Virus record (IMG/VR): IMGVR_UViG_3300043331_000745
Location: 1 to 25,455 of that record
DNA length: 25,455 bases
Strand: one strand, 5' to 3'
Source of the DNA: a virus
This document shows, piece after piece, positions 1 through 6,948 of the stretch. Under the pieces are notes generated by a model. That model did no database searches and had not been told where the DNA came from. It worked only from the letters and a program-made list of their open reading frames with translations. Both the position numbers and the translations under genes were made by a program. How positions within the stretch are numbered: the stretch's first letter is position 1; each line of letters starts with the position of its first letter.

Positions 1-752
1 TGAAGGTTGACCCGATGGTGCCGTTCGACCGGTTCAAAGAGTTCAAGGAATTGTTCGAGGATGAGCACCGCGGCGTAGCGAACGCGTATAAGACGCTGTT
101 TTTGGGTGGTGGGGCGGACGCGACGGTTGTGGGGTCTGACCTGCGGCAACTCGACTTCAAGATGACGCAGGGTGCGGGGGAGACGCGTATCGCGGCGGCC
201 GCTGGGGTTCCACCGGTAATTGTCGGGTTAAGCGAAGGTTTGCAGTCCGCGACCTACAGTAATTACGCTCAGGCCCGTCGGCGTATGGCCGATGGGACCA
301 TTCGGCCGTTGTGGCGGTCAGCCGCCGGTGCGCTCGGGAACATCATTAAACCGCCGCGCGGAACCGCGCATTTGTGGTACGACGACCGCGACATTCCGTT
401 CCTCCGCGAAGACCGCAAAGACGCCGCCGAAATCCAGCAAGTCATGGCGGCCACCATCAACTCCTATGTGACGGCCGGGTACACCCCCGAATCGGCCGTC
501 GACGCCGCCGTCGCCGAGGACCCCACCCTCCTCGTCCACACCGGCCTGTACAGCGTGCAGCTGCGCCCGCCGGCGCTCGAGCTCGCCACCTCAACCCTCC
601 CGGACGTGCCCATCACCCAGGAGAACGTCCCCGAGCCTGGCCCGATCGACACCGTCCCGCACGTCAAACCGAACAACGATCCCGGCAACGTCCCCACCAA
701 GCCCAACTCCAACCCTGGGCATGTGGACACCACAACGTCTGGAGACAAGTAA
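1..752 (+). CDS. Phage portal protein, HK97 family, C-terminal part (5' partial)
   Basis: The reading frame is open to the left edge (first full codon at base 3), so the ATG at 15 is internal and about half of the protein lies outside the window. The visible 250 residues hold the HK97-family portal signature: an A-A-G-V-P-P-V-I-V-G-L segment followed by the T-Y-S-N-Y-A-Q-A-R-R helix and a T-I-R-P-L-W segment. The portal is a dodecameric ring at one capsid vertex through which terminase pumps DNA and to which the neck attaches. The last 60 residues are low complexity, rich in Pro, Asn, Thr and Gly, and probably disordered. The stop TAA abuts the ATG of the protease gene, as expected for the portal-protease-capsid order. 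The family call is from motif and context; the missing N-terminus cannot be assessed. Confidence 0.88.
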   Translation, partial: KVDPMVPFDRFKEFKELFEDEHRGVANAYKTLFLGGGADATVVGSDLRQLDFKMTQGAGETRIAAAAGVPPVIVGLSEGLQSATYSNYAQARRRMADGTIRPLWRSAAGALGNIIKPPRGTAHLWYDDRDIPFLREDRKDAAEIQQVMAATINSYVTAGYTPESAVDAAVAEDPTLLVHTGLYSVQLRPPALELATSTLPDVPITQENVPEPGPIDTVPHVKPNNDPGNVPTKPNSNPGHVDTTTSGDK

Positions 753-1565
753 ATGGAAACCCTCCGCGACCTGGTGGTCGTCCGTTCCGCCGCCCTGCCC
801 ACCCTGTTCCGCGACCTCGAGGACATGAACGAGGCCGCGCAGAACAGCAGCCTCATGGTCGTCCGGTTCTCACCGTTCGACACCTGGTACGAAATCGACT
901 CCATGTTCGAGGGCCGGTTCTGCGAACGCACCGTCCGCGGCGCGTTCGCGAAAACGATGCGCGAGTCCGGCCGCAACGCGAAGGTGTTCTTCAACCACGG
1001 CCACGACATGTCCATCGACGAGAAACCGCTGGGGAAAATCGTCGACCTGCGCGAGGACACCGACTCCGCCGTCGGCGAGGTGCGGCTGTTCACCGAAGCC
1101 TCCTACGTGCGGGACCTGATGCCCGCCATCCGCGAAGGCGTCCTCGGCTCCAGCTTCATGTTCCGCGTGGAGAAGGACGACTGGGACGACAACCCCGAGC
1201 GTTCCGCGCACAACCCTGACGGACTCCCCGAGCGAACCATCAAAGAGGTTCGCTTGCTGGAGTTTGGGCCGGTCACCTGGCCGGCTAACCCGGCCGCAAC
1301 CGTAGGGATGCGGTCGGTGACAGATGAGTACTACGAGCACATTCGTTCGCGGGACCCGGAACGTTACAACGACCTCCGGGCCCGCGCGGTTGCTCTCCGC
1401 ACTCCCAAGCCGCAGGAAGCCGACCTCAGGGCCACTTCCGACGCCAACGGAGCCGCACCCGAAAGTGACGACGAGCCGGCCCCCCAGCCACTCGGACTGT
1501 CCCCCTCCCAGCGAGCCGCGCGTCTGCGCGAGCTCCGCTTCCCCTTCCTAAAGGAGACAGCCTGA
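753..1565 (+). CDS. HK97-type prohead protease
   Basis: This 270-residue protein is the serine protease that cleaves the scaffolding part from the major capsid protein during head maturation and then itself. The core spans about residues 25-190. It contains the early S-S-L-M-V-V-R-F-S-P-F-D strand, the F-N-H-G-H-D motif with the probable catalytic histidine (His82 or His84), G-V-L-G-S-S-F-M-F with the probable catalytic serine (Ser133 or Ser134), and the E-F-G-P-V-T-W-P-A-N-P-A segment typical of the family. The roughly 70-residue tail is charged and proline rich, probably a removable scaffold-binding extension. The ATG directly follows the portal stop, and its stop TGA overlaps the capsid ATG by one base (TGATG), implying translational coupling. 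Position between portal and capsid fits the standard order. Confidence 0.93.
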   Translation: METLRDLVVVRSAALPTLFRDLEDMNEAAQNSSLMVVRFSPFDTWYEIDSMFEGRFCERTVRGAFAKTMRESGRNAKVFFNHGHDMSIDEKPLGKIVDLREDTDSAVGEVRLFTEASYVRDLMPAIREGVLGSSFMFRVEKDDWDDNPERSAHNPDGLPERTIKEVRLLEFGPVTWPANPAATVGMRSVTDEYYEHIRSRDPERYNDLRARAVALRTPKPQEADLRATSDANGAAPESDDEPAPQPLGLSPSQRAARLRELRFPFLKETA

Positions 1566-3022
1566 TGAACCCCAAGGTTCAGGAGCTGCGGGCCCGTATC
1601 GCAGAGATCGAGGCCGAGCTTCGCACCATCCACGAAACCGCTGGCGACGAACCCCTCGACGAGGAGCGCACCGCCAAGTGGGACGAACTCGACGGCGAGC
1701 GTGAAGCCGCCATCGCCGAACTCGAAACCCTCGAGGCCAGGCTGGCGAAGCTCGAACAGTTCGCCAAGCACGACGAGAACACCGAACGCGGCGACGCCAA
1801 CCAGCCCGTCCGCGGCGCCCCCGAGGTCATGAAGCGGGTCGACCCGTTCGACGACATCGACGTCCGGTCGATGAAGCCACACGAGGCCCGCGACCGCGCC
1901 CTCAAGGCTCTGGACACCCCGGAGCTGACCGAGCACCTGACCGACGCCAAGCGGGAGCAGCTGAACGGCTACCTCCGCAAGCACACCCAGAACCTGCGCG
2001 GTTCGGACATTGCGCGGCGGCTGCTGGTCACCGAGCACCCCGACTACCACTCGGCGTTCGTCAAGGGCGTGTCCCGCACCAACCCGGCGTTCACCACCGA
2101 CGAGGTGGCGGCGCTGGAGCGGTACGAGGAAGTCCGCGCCATGTCCATCGGCACGGACGCGGCCGGCGGTTTCGGAGTTCCTGTACTCATCGACCCAACG
2201 ATCCTGCTCACGGCGCAGGAGTCCCCTAACGACATCATTCGTCTCGCGCGTGTGGAGACCATCACGAATGATGAGTGGAAGGGTGTCTCCAGCCCGGGTG
2301 TGACCTGGTCGTTCGACGCTGAGGCGGCCGAGGTAAGCGACGATTCGCCGACCCTCGCCCAGCCGAACGTTGTCGCGCACAAGGCGCAGGGATTCATCCC
2401 GTACAGCATCGAGGTCGGGATGGACTACCCGAACTTCGCCGCGGAAATGTCCACGCTGCTCAACGAGGGATACCTCGAGCTGCTGGCCAGCGCCCTCACC
2501 ACCGGTTCTGGCACTAACCAGCCGTTCGGTATTGTCACCGCCCTGGACGCGAACACAAACGTGGAGCTCACCCCGACCACGGATGGCGCGTTCGGCGCGG
2601 TTGACCTGTACCGCACGTGGGACGCGCTGCCGATTAAGTACCGCAACCGCGGTGACCGGGTGGCGTGGATGTCGTCCACGGACGTGATGAATGAGGTGCG
2701 CCAGTTCGGTGCCACGCTCGGTTCGAGTTTCACGGTTGACCTGACCGAGGAAGCCGTTCCGCGTTTGTTCGGGCGCCGCTATTTCGTCAACGACTACATG
2801 GCCGACTTCACCGGCACCACTGGTGCGTCGAACCTTCTGGTCCTTGGCGACTGGCAGAACTATTTGGTGGCGCAGCGCGCGGGCATGAGCGTTGAGCTGG
2901 TGCCGCATTTGCTGCACACGTCGAACAACCGCCCGATGGGTACCCGCGGCTGGTACGCGTGGGCCCGTATCGGCGCGGACAGCATAAACGATCTTGGGTT
3001 CATCCTACTCCAAAACGCGTAG
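1565..3022 (+). CDS. Major capsid protein, HK97 fold
   Basis: This 485-residue protein forms the icosahedral shell. Residues 1-75 are a charged heptad-rich coiled coil, the expected delta (scaffolding) domain removed by the upstream protease. A variable linker follows, and the mature part probably starts somewhere before the M-S-I-G-T-D-A-A-G-G-F-G-V-P segment near residue 195, which is characteristic of the family and leads into the E-loop, the spine helix (A-E-M-S-T-L-L-N-E-G-Y-L-E-L-L) and the G-S-G-T-N-Q-P-F-G-I P-domain motif. The C-terminus has the H-L-L-H-T-S-N-N-R-P-M-G-T-R-G-W-Y-A-W-A-R-I-G-A-D strand set common in actinophage capsids. No protease cleavage site can be assigned by reading alone. 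The gene is followed by two tandem hairpins, which may end or attenuate this highly expressed transcript. Confidence 0.95.
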   Translation: MNPKVQELRARIAEIEAELRTIHETAGDEPLDEERTAKWDELDGEREAAIAELETLEARLAKLEQFAKHDENTERGDANQPVRGAPEVMKRVDPFDDIDVRSMKPHEARDRALKALDTPELTEHLTDAKREQLNGYLRKHTQNLRGSDIARRLLVTEHPDYHSAFVKGVSRTNPAFTTDEVAALERYEEVRAMSIGTDAAGGFGVPVLIDPTILLTAQESPNDIIRLARVETITNDEWKGVSSPGVTWSFDAEAAEVSDDSPTLAQPNVVAHKAQGFIPYSIEVGMDYPNFAAEMSTLLNEGYLELLASALTTGSGTNQPFGIVTALDANTNVELTPTTDGAFGAVDLYRTWDALPIKYRNRGDRVAWMSSTDVMNEVRQFGATLGSSFTVDLTEEAVPRLFGRRYFVNDYMADFTGTTGASNLLVLGDWQNYLVAQRAGMSVELVPHLLHTSNNRPMGTRGWYAWARIGADSINDLGFILLQNA

Positions 3023-3060
3023 CCAGTTAGGCCGCGTGGAGTAACTCAGGTTCATCAACG

Positions 3061-3081
3061 CCCGCAGCTAGCTACTGCGGG
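3061..3081 (+). other. Small hairpin downstream of capsid gene
   Basis: CCCGCAG at 3061-3067 pairs perfectly with CTGCGGG at 3075-3081 over a 7-base loop. It lies immediately upstream of a second, stronger hairpin (3084-3117). Together they fill most of the space between the capsid stop and the endonuclease start. The role is inferred: attenuation, mRNA 3'-end protection, or a recombination boundary of the inserted endonuclease gene. Confidence 0.55.
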
Positions 3082-3083
3082 AA

Positions 3084-3117
3084 GGAAGCCCCCGGCCCCC
3101 GGATGCCGGGGGCTTCC
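3084..3117 (+). terminator. Strong hairpin, probable transcription terminator or attenuator after the capsid gene
   Basis: A perfect 13-bp stem pairs GGAAGCCCCCGGC (3084-3096) with its complement (3105-3117) across an 8-base loop. There is no downstream T run, so it may be a factor-dependent or partial terminator rather than a classical intrinsic one. The ATG at 3103 that opens the longest form of the next reading frame lies inside the loop and is therefore an unlikely start. Confidence 0.65.
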
Positions 3118-3135
3118 GCATATCCGGGAGACCAA

Positions 3136-3816
3136 TTGAAGACGTGCACACAGTGCGGGCTGTCCAAGTCGCTCGACGAGTTCCACCGGTTCGACCGTGG
3201 ACGTGACGGACGACGGTCCGAATGTAAGGCGTGTGCCTGCGCTAGGGCTCGTGCCGCTAGCCCGGCGAGAGGTCCGGTGCCAGTCGCCTTTATCTGCGCC
3301 TACGTCCCGTGCGGTAAGCAGGCGACCTACATGCGGACGACAGGGTCGCTGCGAAAGTATTGCGACGATATGTGCAAATATCTCGCACTTGAGGCGGCGA
3401 AGAAGGCTCGAGCTTCTGCGTCAGACCGACGCTGCGCCTGCGGCTCGCCCGACGTGCAACGCGTCGGGAAACCTGTGTGTCCCGGCTGCCGAAAGGACAA
3501 GCGGGACCCTGGTGCGGCATACGAGCGGGAGCGGCGCCGCATTCTGCGGCGGTACGGACTCACCCAGAACGCTTGGGATGCGATGGTCGCTGCGCAGGGC
3601 AACCGATGTGCGGTGTGCCGCACCGACAAGCCGGGCGGCAGAGGCGAAACATGGCACATCGACCACTGTCACGAGACCAACGTTGTACGGGGTTTGCTGT
3701 GTCACCACTGCAACCTCGGCATCGGCTACCTGCGTGACAGCCCGCAGATCATGCGGGCTGCTATCAAGTACGTGGAACAGGCGCAGCCGGAGCAGCCGCA
3801 CCTGTTCGCTATTTAG
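3136..3816 (+). CDS. HNH endonuclease, recombination endonuclease VII-like
   Basis: This 226-residue zinc-binding nuclease is related by motif to phage T4 endonuclease VII and free-standing HNH endonucleases. The N-terminus begins M-K-T-C-T-Q-C-G, a zinc knuckle with the L-D-E-F motif frequent at the start of this family. Further Cys pairs occur in the middle (C-A-Y-V-P-C, Y-C-D-D-M-C, C-A-C-G, C-P-G-C). The C-terminal nuclease domain has R-C-A-V-C, then W-H-I-D-H-C-H (His174, Asp176, His177, His179), R-G-L-L-C-H-H-C-N and I-G-Y-L-R-D. The TTG start at 3136 is preferred over the ATG at 3103, because 3103 lies in a hairpin loop, GGGAG precedes 3136 at suitable spacing, and the protein then starts at the conserved motif. 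The gene is flanked on both sides by hairpins, suggesting a mobile, independently acquired unit. Junction resolution, nicking or homing are all possible; which applies is not decidable here. Confidence 0.88.
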   Translation: MKTCTQCGLSKSLDEFHRFDRGRDGRRSECKACACARARAASPARGPVPVAFICAYVPCGKQATYMRTTGSLRKYCDDMCKYLALEAAKKARASASDRRCACGSPDVQRVGKPVCPGCRKDKRDPGAAYERERRRILRRYGLTQNAWDAMVAAQGNRCAVCRTDKPGGRGETWHIDHCHETNVVRGLLCHHCNLGIGYLRDSPQIMRAAIKYVEQAQPEQPHLFAI

Positions 3817-3818
3817 AC

Positions 3819-3854
3819 GCGGGGCCCTAACGATCCCAGGCGTTGGGGCCCCGC
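3819..3854 (+). terminator. Hairpin after the HNH gene
   Basis: GCGGGGCCCTAACG (3819-3832) pairs with CGTTGGGGCCCCGC (3841-3854), 14 pairs with one G-U wobble and an 8-base loop. It starts two bases after the HNH stop codon. No T run follows, so termination is plausible but unproven. It forms the right-hand bracket of the endonuclease cassette. Confidence 0.6.
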
Positions 3855-3887
3855 ACCTGGGAAACTACCTGGGGGATTAAGGAGCCG

Positions 3888-4118
3888 ATGATGGCTGGTT
3901 ATGTGTATCCGACGTCTGTGTGTGTGGTGGGGTGGCAGGGCGGGAAGTTGCGGTTGAACCCGAACGACCCGTGGCACGACGACCACCCGTTTGTGAAGGC
4001 CAACCCGGATTTTTTCCAGGCTGATCCTGGGCGGGCTGTGACTAGCCCGGAGCCGCCGGTTGAGCGGGCGACTCGGGCGCCTGGTGAGCGTCGCACCACC
4101 CGGAGGCCCGAGAAGTGA
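3888..4118 (+). CDS. Conserved small phage protein downstream of capsid
   Basis: This is a 76-residue protein of unknown function. It begins M-M-A-G-Y-V-Y-P and has a W-H-D-D-H-P-F-V-K-A-N-P-D-F-F segment and the tail V-E-R-A-T-R-A-P-G-E-R-R. From general knowledge, small proteins with this pattern (VKA-P-xF then ERATRAPGE) often follow the capsid gene in actinophages, which suggests a structural or assembly accessory role; this is inference. TAAGGAG (3878-3884) serves as ribosome binding site; spacing favours the second ATG at 3891 over 3888, a one-residue difference. An upstream in-frame ATG at 3843 lies inside the preceding hairpin and is rejected. The stop overlaps the GTG of the next gene (GTGA). 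Confidence 0.78.
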   Translation: MMAGYVYPTSVCVVGWQGGKLRLNPNDPWHDDHPFVKANPDFFQADPGRAVTSPEPPVERATRAPGERRTTRRPEK

Positions 4119-4288
4119 ACGAGGCGTGGGCGTGGACGGATTGGTTCGACGACGAGGGCCCGGTTGTGTTGCCGACGCGTGAGGACCTGTCGTTGCGGTA
4201 TTCGCGGTTGGATAACAAGCTGACCGCGGCTGGGCGCCCACGGGTGACTGACCCGGCCGAGCTCGTTTGGTCAGGTCGGTTGGCATGA
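4115..4288 (+). CDS. Small hypothetical protein (57 residues)
   Basis: This short gene starts with GTG at 4115 in a GTGA overlap with the preceding stop and ends in an ATGA overlap with the next gene, so it fills the gap exactly. The product is acidic at its start and rich in tryptophan (A-W-A-W-T-D-W-F-D-D-E), followed by L-P-T-R-E-D-L-S-L-R-Y-S-R-L-D and L-V-W-S-G-R-L-A. No domain is recognised. The case for coding rests on the perfect operon tiling, the absence of another frame explaining the stretch, and codon use matching the neighbours. Its place between capsid and connector suggests a minor head or assembly role, which is inference only. Confidence 0.72.
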   Translation: MNEAWAWTDWFDDEGPVVLPTREDLSLRYSRLDNKLTAAGRPRVTDPAELVWSGRLA

Positions 4289-4590
4289 GCGCACCCAAAG
4301 ATGTCGCCGTGCGGGCGACTCACGTGATCTCGATGGACGACGCCAGGGTGTGGCTCAAGGAACACGGCCTGGACATATCCGAGGTCGTGGAGGCGACCAT
4401 CCACCTCGACAACCGAGGCAGTGTCGCCAACGACATCTGCGCCTGGGTCGACGTCGTCTTCTACAAGACCAACGAGCGCGGCGACCGCTACCTCGTGACC
4501 AACTACGAGTCCGGGAAGGACCCGGCTACCGGCCGGGCGTCGATTCCGTTGCACCGGTTCCCGGACCTGCGGGAGGCCGAACGGGCATGA
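4285..4590 (+). CDS. Hypothetical protein (101 residues)
   Basis: No family is recognised. The ATG at 4285 is chosen because it forms an ATGA overlap with the previous stop; an in-frame ATG at 4267 would overlap that gene further and lacks support. The protein has an amphipathic N-terminal half (S-M-D-D-A-R-V-W-L-K-E-H-G-L-D) and a beta-rich middle (C-A-W-V-D-V-V-F-Y-K-T-N-E-R-G-D-R-Y-L-V), with no signal peptide or membrane segment. It overlaps the glycosyltransferase start by four bases (ATGA) and so is very likely co-translated with it. An accessory role to that enzyme or a small head-associated protein are both possible. Confidence 0.75.
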   Translation: MSAPKDVAVRATHVISMDDARVWLKEHGLDISEVVEATIHLDNRGSVANDICAWVDVVFYKTNERGDRYLVTNYESGKDPATGRASIPLHRFPDLREAERA

Positions 4591-6038
4591 GCGTGGATCC
4601 TGGGAGCGTTCTGCTGGCCTACCTGCACCCCAACACGGTCAGCCACAGCTTTTCGCAGTCAATCTCGATGGTGTTTTCGTTCGACCTTGCCCATGAGGCC
4701 CGTTTGGCGCGTGGCGGCGGCCCAGCGATGTTCCGCTGCGGTGTCGGCTCTCTGGTTGAGGCCCGTAACGACTGCATCCGCCACTTCCTCGACGACACCC
4801 AGGCGGAGTGGCTGTGGGTGGTGGACACCGATATGGGTTTCCCCGCTGACACGTTGGAGCGGCTTGTCGCGGCGGCTGACCCGGTGGAGCGGCCGGTTGT
4901 CGGCGCGTTGTGTTTTTCGATGCGGGAGAACAAGTCCGACGGTTCGTGTGGTTGGGACACCAGCCCGGCGCCGACGTTGTTTGGGTGGGCGAAGCGCGCG
5001 GACGACGACGAGTTCGGGTTTGTGGTCCGTTGGGACTACTCGGTGGGTGCCCTGACGAAGGTTGCCGGCACCGGTTCGGCGTGCATTCTGATTCACCGGT
5101 CTGCGGTGGAGAAGGTGCGCCTGGCGCATGGTGACACCTGGTATGACCGGGTGGTGTATGCGCAGGGTAAGAAGAAGGTGTCCGAGGACCTGTCGTTCTG
5201 CTACCGGTTGGGGACGGTGGGTGTGCCGGTGTATGTGGACTGTTCGGTCCGCGCCACGCACCACAAGGAAGTGTGGCTGGGTGAGTGGGATTACTGGTCG
5301 GGCCGGACGATTCCGTATGCGGTTGACGAGGTTGCTGTCATCGTCCCGGTGATGCGGCGGCCGCAGAACGCGGAGCCGTTCATGCGCAGCCTCCGCGCGA
5401 GCACGGGGCTGGCGCAGGTGTACGCCGTCGCCGACGAGGACGACAAGGAAACCATCGACGCGTGGCGCGCGGCCGGCGCCGACGACGTCATCGTCGTGGA
5501 GAACGACCCGCCGCGGCCGGGGACGTTCGCCGAGAAACTGAACCGGGCGTACAGCCTGCTATATCCCGGCGGCACCGACCCTGACGCCGAGGACGAAAAC
5601 CTTGACCACTCGGTGTGGGTGTTCATCGTCGGTGACGACGTCCGGTTCCACCCCGGCTGGTTGGACCACGCCCAATACGTCGCTAGGACGATGGGCGCCA
5701 GCGTGGTCGGCACCAACGATTTAGGCACCCAGCAGGTGCAGGCCGGGGAACACGCCACCCACCTTCTCATCTCGAGGGACTACATCGAGCAGCACGGCGC
5801 CAGCTGGGACGGCCCCGGCGTGATCGCCCACGAGGGCTACCACCACTGGTTCGTCGACAACGAGATCGTCACCGCCGCGAAGGCCCGCCAAACGTGGGCG
5901 ATGGCGCTCGGTTCGGTGGTTGAGCACATGCACCCACTGTTTGGGCGCGGCGAGGACGACGAGGTGTACGCCCTCGGCGTGGAGAACGCCGAGAAGGACC
6001 GGGAGAGGTTCGTGCGGCGATGCCAAGAACACCTGTGA
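4587..6038 (+). CDS. Tandem-domain glycosyltransferase (two GT-A-like domains)
   Basis: This 483-residue cytoplasmic protein appears to join two GT-A-type nucleotide-sugar transferase domains. The first (about residues 5-240) has an S-L-V-E-A-R-N-D-C helix and W-L-W-V-V-D-T-D-M-G-F with a DxD metal site at Asp80 and Asp82, then G-A-L-C-F and G-T-G-S-A-C-I-L-I-H. The second (about 247-470) opens with V-A-V-I-V-P-V-M-R-R-P-Q-N-A-E, the classical family-2-like entry strand, and has F-I-V-G-D-D-V (Asp350, Asp351) in place of DxD, then H-P-G-W-L. Sugar, acceptor and linkage cannot be read from sequence. The ATG overlaps the previous stop (ATGA); a methyltransferase follows 18 bases after the stop. 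Location inside the head operon suggests glycosylation of capsid or tail proteins in the infected cell. DNA or host-envelope modification is the main alternative. Confidence 0.85.
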   Translation: MSVDPGSVLLAYLHPNTVSHSFSQSISMVFSFDLAHEARLARGGGPAMFRCGVGSLVEARNDCIRHFLDDTQAEWLWVVDTDMGFPADTLERLVAAADPVERPVVGALCFSMRENKSDGSCGWDTSPAPTLFGWAKRADDDEFGFVVRWDYSVGALTKVAGTGSACILIHRSAVEKVRLAHGDTWYDRVVYAQGKKKVSEDLSFCYRLGTVGVPVYVDCSVRATHHKEVWLGEWDYWSGRTIPYAVDEVAVIVPVMRRPQNAEPFMRSLRASTGLAQVYAVADEDDKETIDAWRAAGADDVIVVENDPPRPGTFAEKLNRAYSLLYPGGTDPDAEDENLDHSVWVFIVGDDVRFHPGWLDHAQYVARTMGASVVGTNDLGTQQVQAGEHATHLLISRDYIEQHGASWDGPGVIAHEGYHHWFVDNEIVTAAKARQTWAMALGSVVEHMHPLFGRGEDDEVYALGVENAEKDRERFVRRCQEHL

Positions 6039-6056
6039 TCCCGACGGAGGGACCCC

Positions 6057-6563
6057 GTGCATCCTGAGGTGTTGGACTGGGTGAAGACGTGCTGCGCCAC
6101 GGTCGATGACGGGGTGCGGATCCTGGACATCGGTGGCCGGGACTTGAACGGCACCCCCAAGCATCTGTTCCCCAACGCGGCCGTGTACCACGTGCTGGAC
6201 GTGCACGAGGGCCCGAACGTGGACATCGTCGCCGACGCCGCGTCGTGGCTGCCGTTCGGTAAGTGGACGGACTACGACATGGTGTTGGCGACCGAGGTGT
6301 TTGAGCACACCCCGCATTGGCGGGAGATCATCAGCACCGCGTACCGGGCGTTGCGTGATGGTGGCCGGTTTGTGGCGACGATGGCCGGGCCGGGCCGAGG
6401 CCCGCACTCGGGTATCGCTGCGGAGCCTCGGCTCCGGCCGGGGGAGTGGTACGCCAACATCGACCCGTTGGACTTGTCCGACGCCCTGTCGGCGGCGGGG
6501 TTTGAGCCGGTGTTGGTGGATCAGCACAAGTTGGATGTGCGGTGTTGGGCGGTTAAGCGCTAG
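6057..6563 (+). CDS. Class I SAM-dependent methyltransferase
   Basis: This 168-residue single-domain enzyme starts at GTG 6057 with GGAGGG six bases upstream. Motif I is I-L-D-I-G-G-R-D-L-N-G (Asp24), the SAM-ribose acidic residue is probably Asp48 (V-L-D-V-H-E-G), D-A-A-S-W-L-P-F follows, and the post-motif V-L-A-T-E-V-F-E-H-T-P is typical of methyltransferase families 11/FkbM-like. No DNA-methylase catalytic motif such as DPPY or a PC loop is seen, so a small molecule, sugar or protein substrate is more likely than DNA. Adjacent placement after the tandem glycosyltransferase makes O-methylation of a transferred sugar an attractive but unproven hypothesis. Its stop codon overlaps the stop of the convergent lsr2 gene. 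Confidence 0.85.
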   Translation: MHPEVLDWVKTCCATVDDGVRILDIGGRDLNGTPKHLFPNAAVYHVLDVHEGPNVDIVADAASWLPFGKWTDYDMVLATEVFEHTPHWREIISTAYRALRDGGRFVATMAGPGRGPHSGIAAEPRLRPGEWYANIDPLDLSDALSAAGFEPVLVDQHKLDVRCWAVKR

Positions 6564-6570
6564 TGCGCTT
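6555..6570. terminator. Short hairpin at convergent stop codons
   Basis: AAGCGC (6555-6560), loop TAGT, GCGCTT (6565-6570) forms a perfect 6-bp stem exactly over the stop codons of the methyltransferase and lsr2. By symmetry it exists in both transcripts. T runs are very short, so bidirectional termination is only a possibility. Confidence 0.4.
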
Positions 6571-6898
6571 CTAGGTAGGCGTCGAGTGCCTTGGCTGGGA
6601 TGCGGCCGCGGTCCTTCACGTCGAAGCCGTTGGCGCGTGCCCAGGTGCGGACTTCGTCCTGGTCGTAGCCCTTGTCCGCGCGGTTGGCTGTGGCGGCGGG
6701 TTTCCGCCCGCGGCGCCGCCCGCCGGTCTTCCGGGCCGTGTCGATGAACGGTGCCAGCGCGTCGTGCAGCTTTTCCCAGTTCTTCGACGACAGGTCGATT
6801 TCGTAGTGGCGGCCGTTGAACGCGAACTCGGTGGTGCGGACGTCGAGCTCGGTGCCGTCAAGGTCGTCGATGAGTCGGGTAGTGACTTGCTGAGCCAT
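6560..6898 (-). CDS. lsr2: Lsr2-like nucleoid-associated protein
   Basis: This 112-residue protein is a full-length Lsr2, the actinobacterial functional analogue of H-NS that bridges and silences AT-rich DNA. Residues 1-55 match the N-terminal dimerisation domain (T-R-L-I-D-D-L-D-G-T, then F-A-F-N-G-R-H-Y-E-I-D-L-S). A basic Arg/Gly linker lies at 58-66. The C-terminal DNA-binding domain holds V-R-T-W-A-R-A-N-G and D-R-G-R-I-P, with the minor-groove RGR hook at residues 97-99. All key elements are intact. AAAGGGG precedes the start. It is the only - strand gene in the window and lies within the late operon, converging on the methyltransferase with overlapping stops (shared CTAG). Phage-borne Lsr2 could silence phage genes during lysogeny, antagonise or supplement host Lsr2, or affect superinfecting phages; the sequence does not distinguish these. 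Confidence 0.93.
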   Translation of the reverse strand: MAQQVTTRLIDDLDGTELDVRTTEFAFNGRHYEIDLSSKNWEKLHDALAPFIDTARKTGGRRRGRKPAATANRADKGYDQDEVRTWARANGFDVKDRGRIPAKALDAYLEAH

Positions 6899-6948
6899 GT
6901 AGGCCCCTTTCCCAGGTGGACGTGAACCACCAACTATAGGAGGTTCCC
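6899..6948. promoter_or_regulatory. Divergent lsr2/connector intergenic region with inverted repeat
   Basis: These 50 bases separate the divergent starts of lsr2 and the connector gene. GGTGG (6915-6919) and CCACC (6927-6931) form an inverted repeat around a 7-base centre, a possible operator or hairpin in the lsr2 leader. On the - strand a TATAGT (from 6938 down to 6933) resembles a -10 box, but I find no convincing -35. The + strand carries a strong AGGAGG ribosome site at 6938-6943 for the GTG at 6949. An lsr2 promoter must be here or inside the connector gene. Confidence 0.35.

Noticed and set aside
374-1219. 281-codon + strand frame across portal and protease genes
   Set aside because: It is Arg/Pro/His rich, overlaps two well-supported genes in another frame and shows no structure.
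1364-2917. Long - strand open frame opposite the capsid gene
   Set aside because: It is antisense to protease and capsid genes with clear homology patterns, and its product is low complexity (Gly, Arg, Val rich). High GC content with biased third positions creates such shadows.
3103-3135. ATG 3103 as the start of the HNH endonuclease
   Set aside because: It lies in the loop of a 13-bp hairpin without a ribosome site. TTG 3136 has a suitable site and yields the conserved M-K-T-C-x-x-C start.
3843-3887. ATG 3843 as the start of the small gene after the HNH gene
   Set aside because: The start would be inside the right arm of a hairpin; TAAGGAG supports 3888 or 3891.
6057-6563. DNA methyltransferase reading of the SAM enzyme
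   Set aside because: No DPPY-type or PC-loop catalytic motif and no target recognition domain were found; a sugar, protein or small-molecule substrate fits better.
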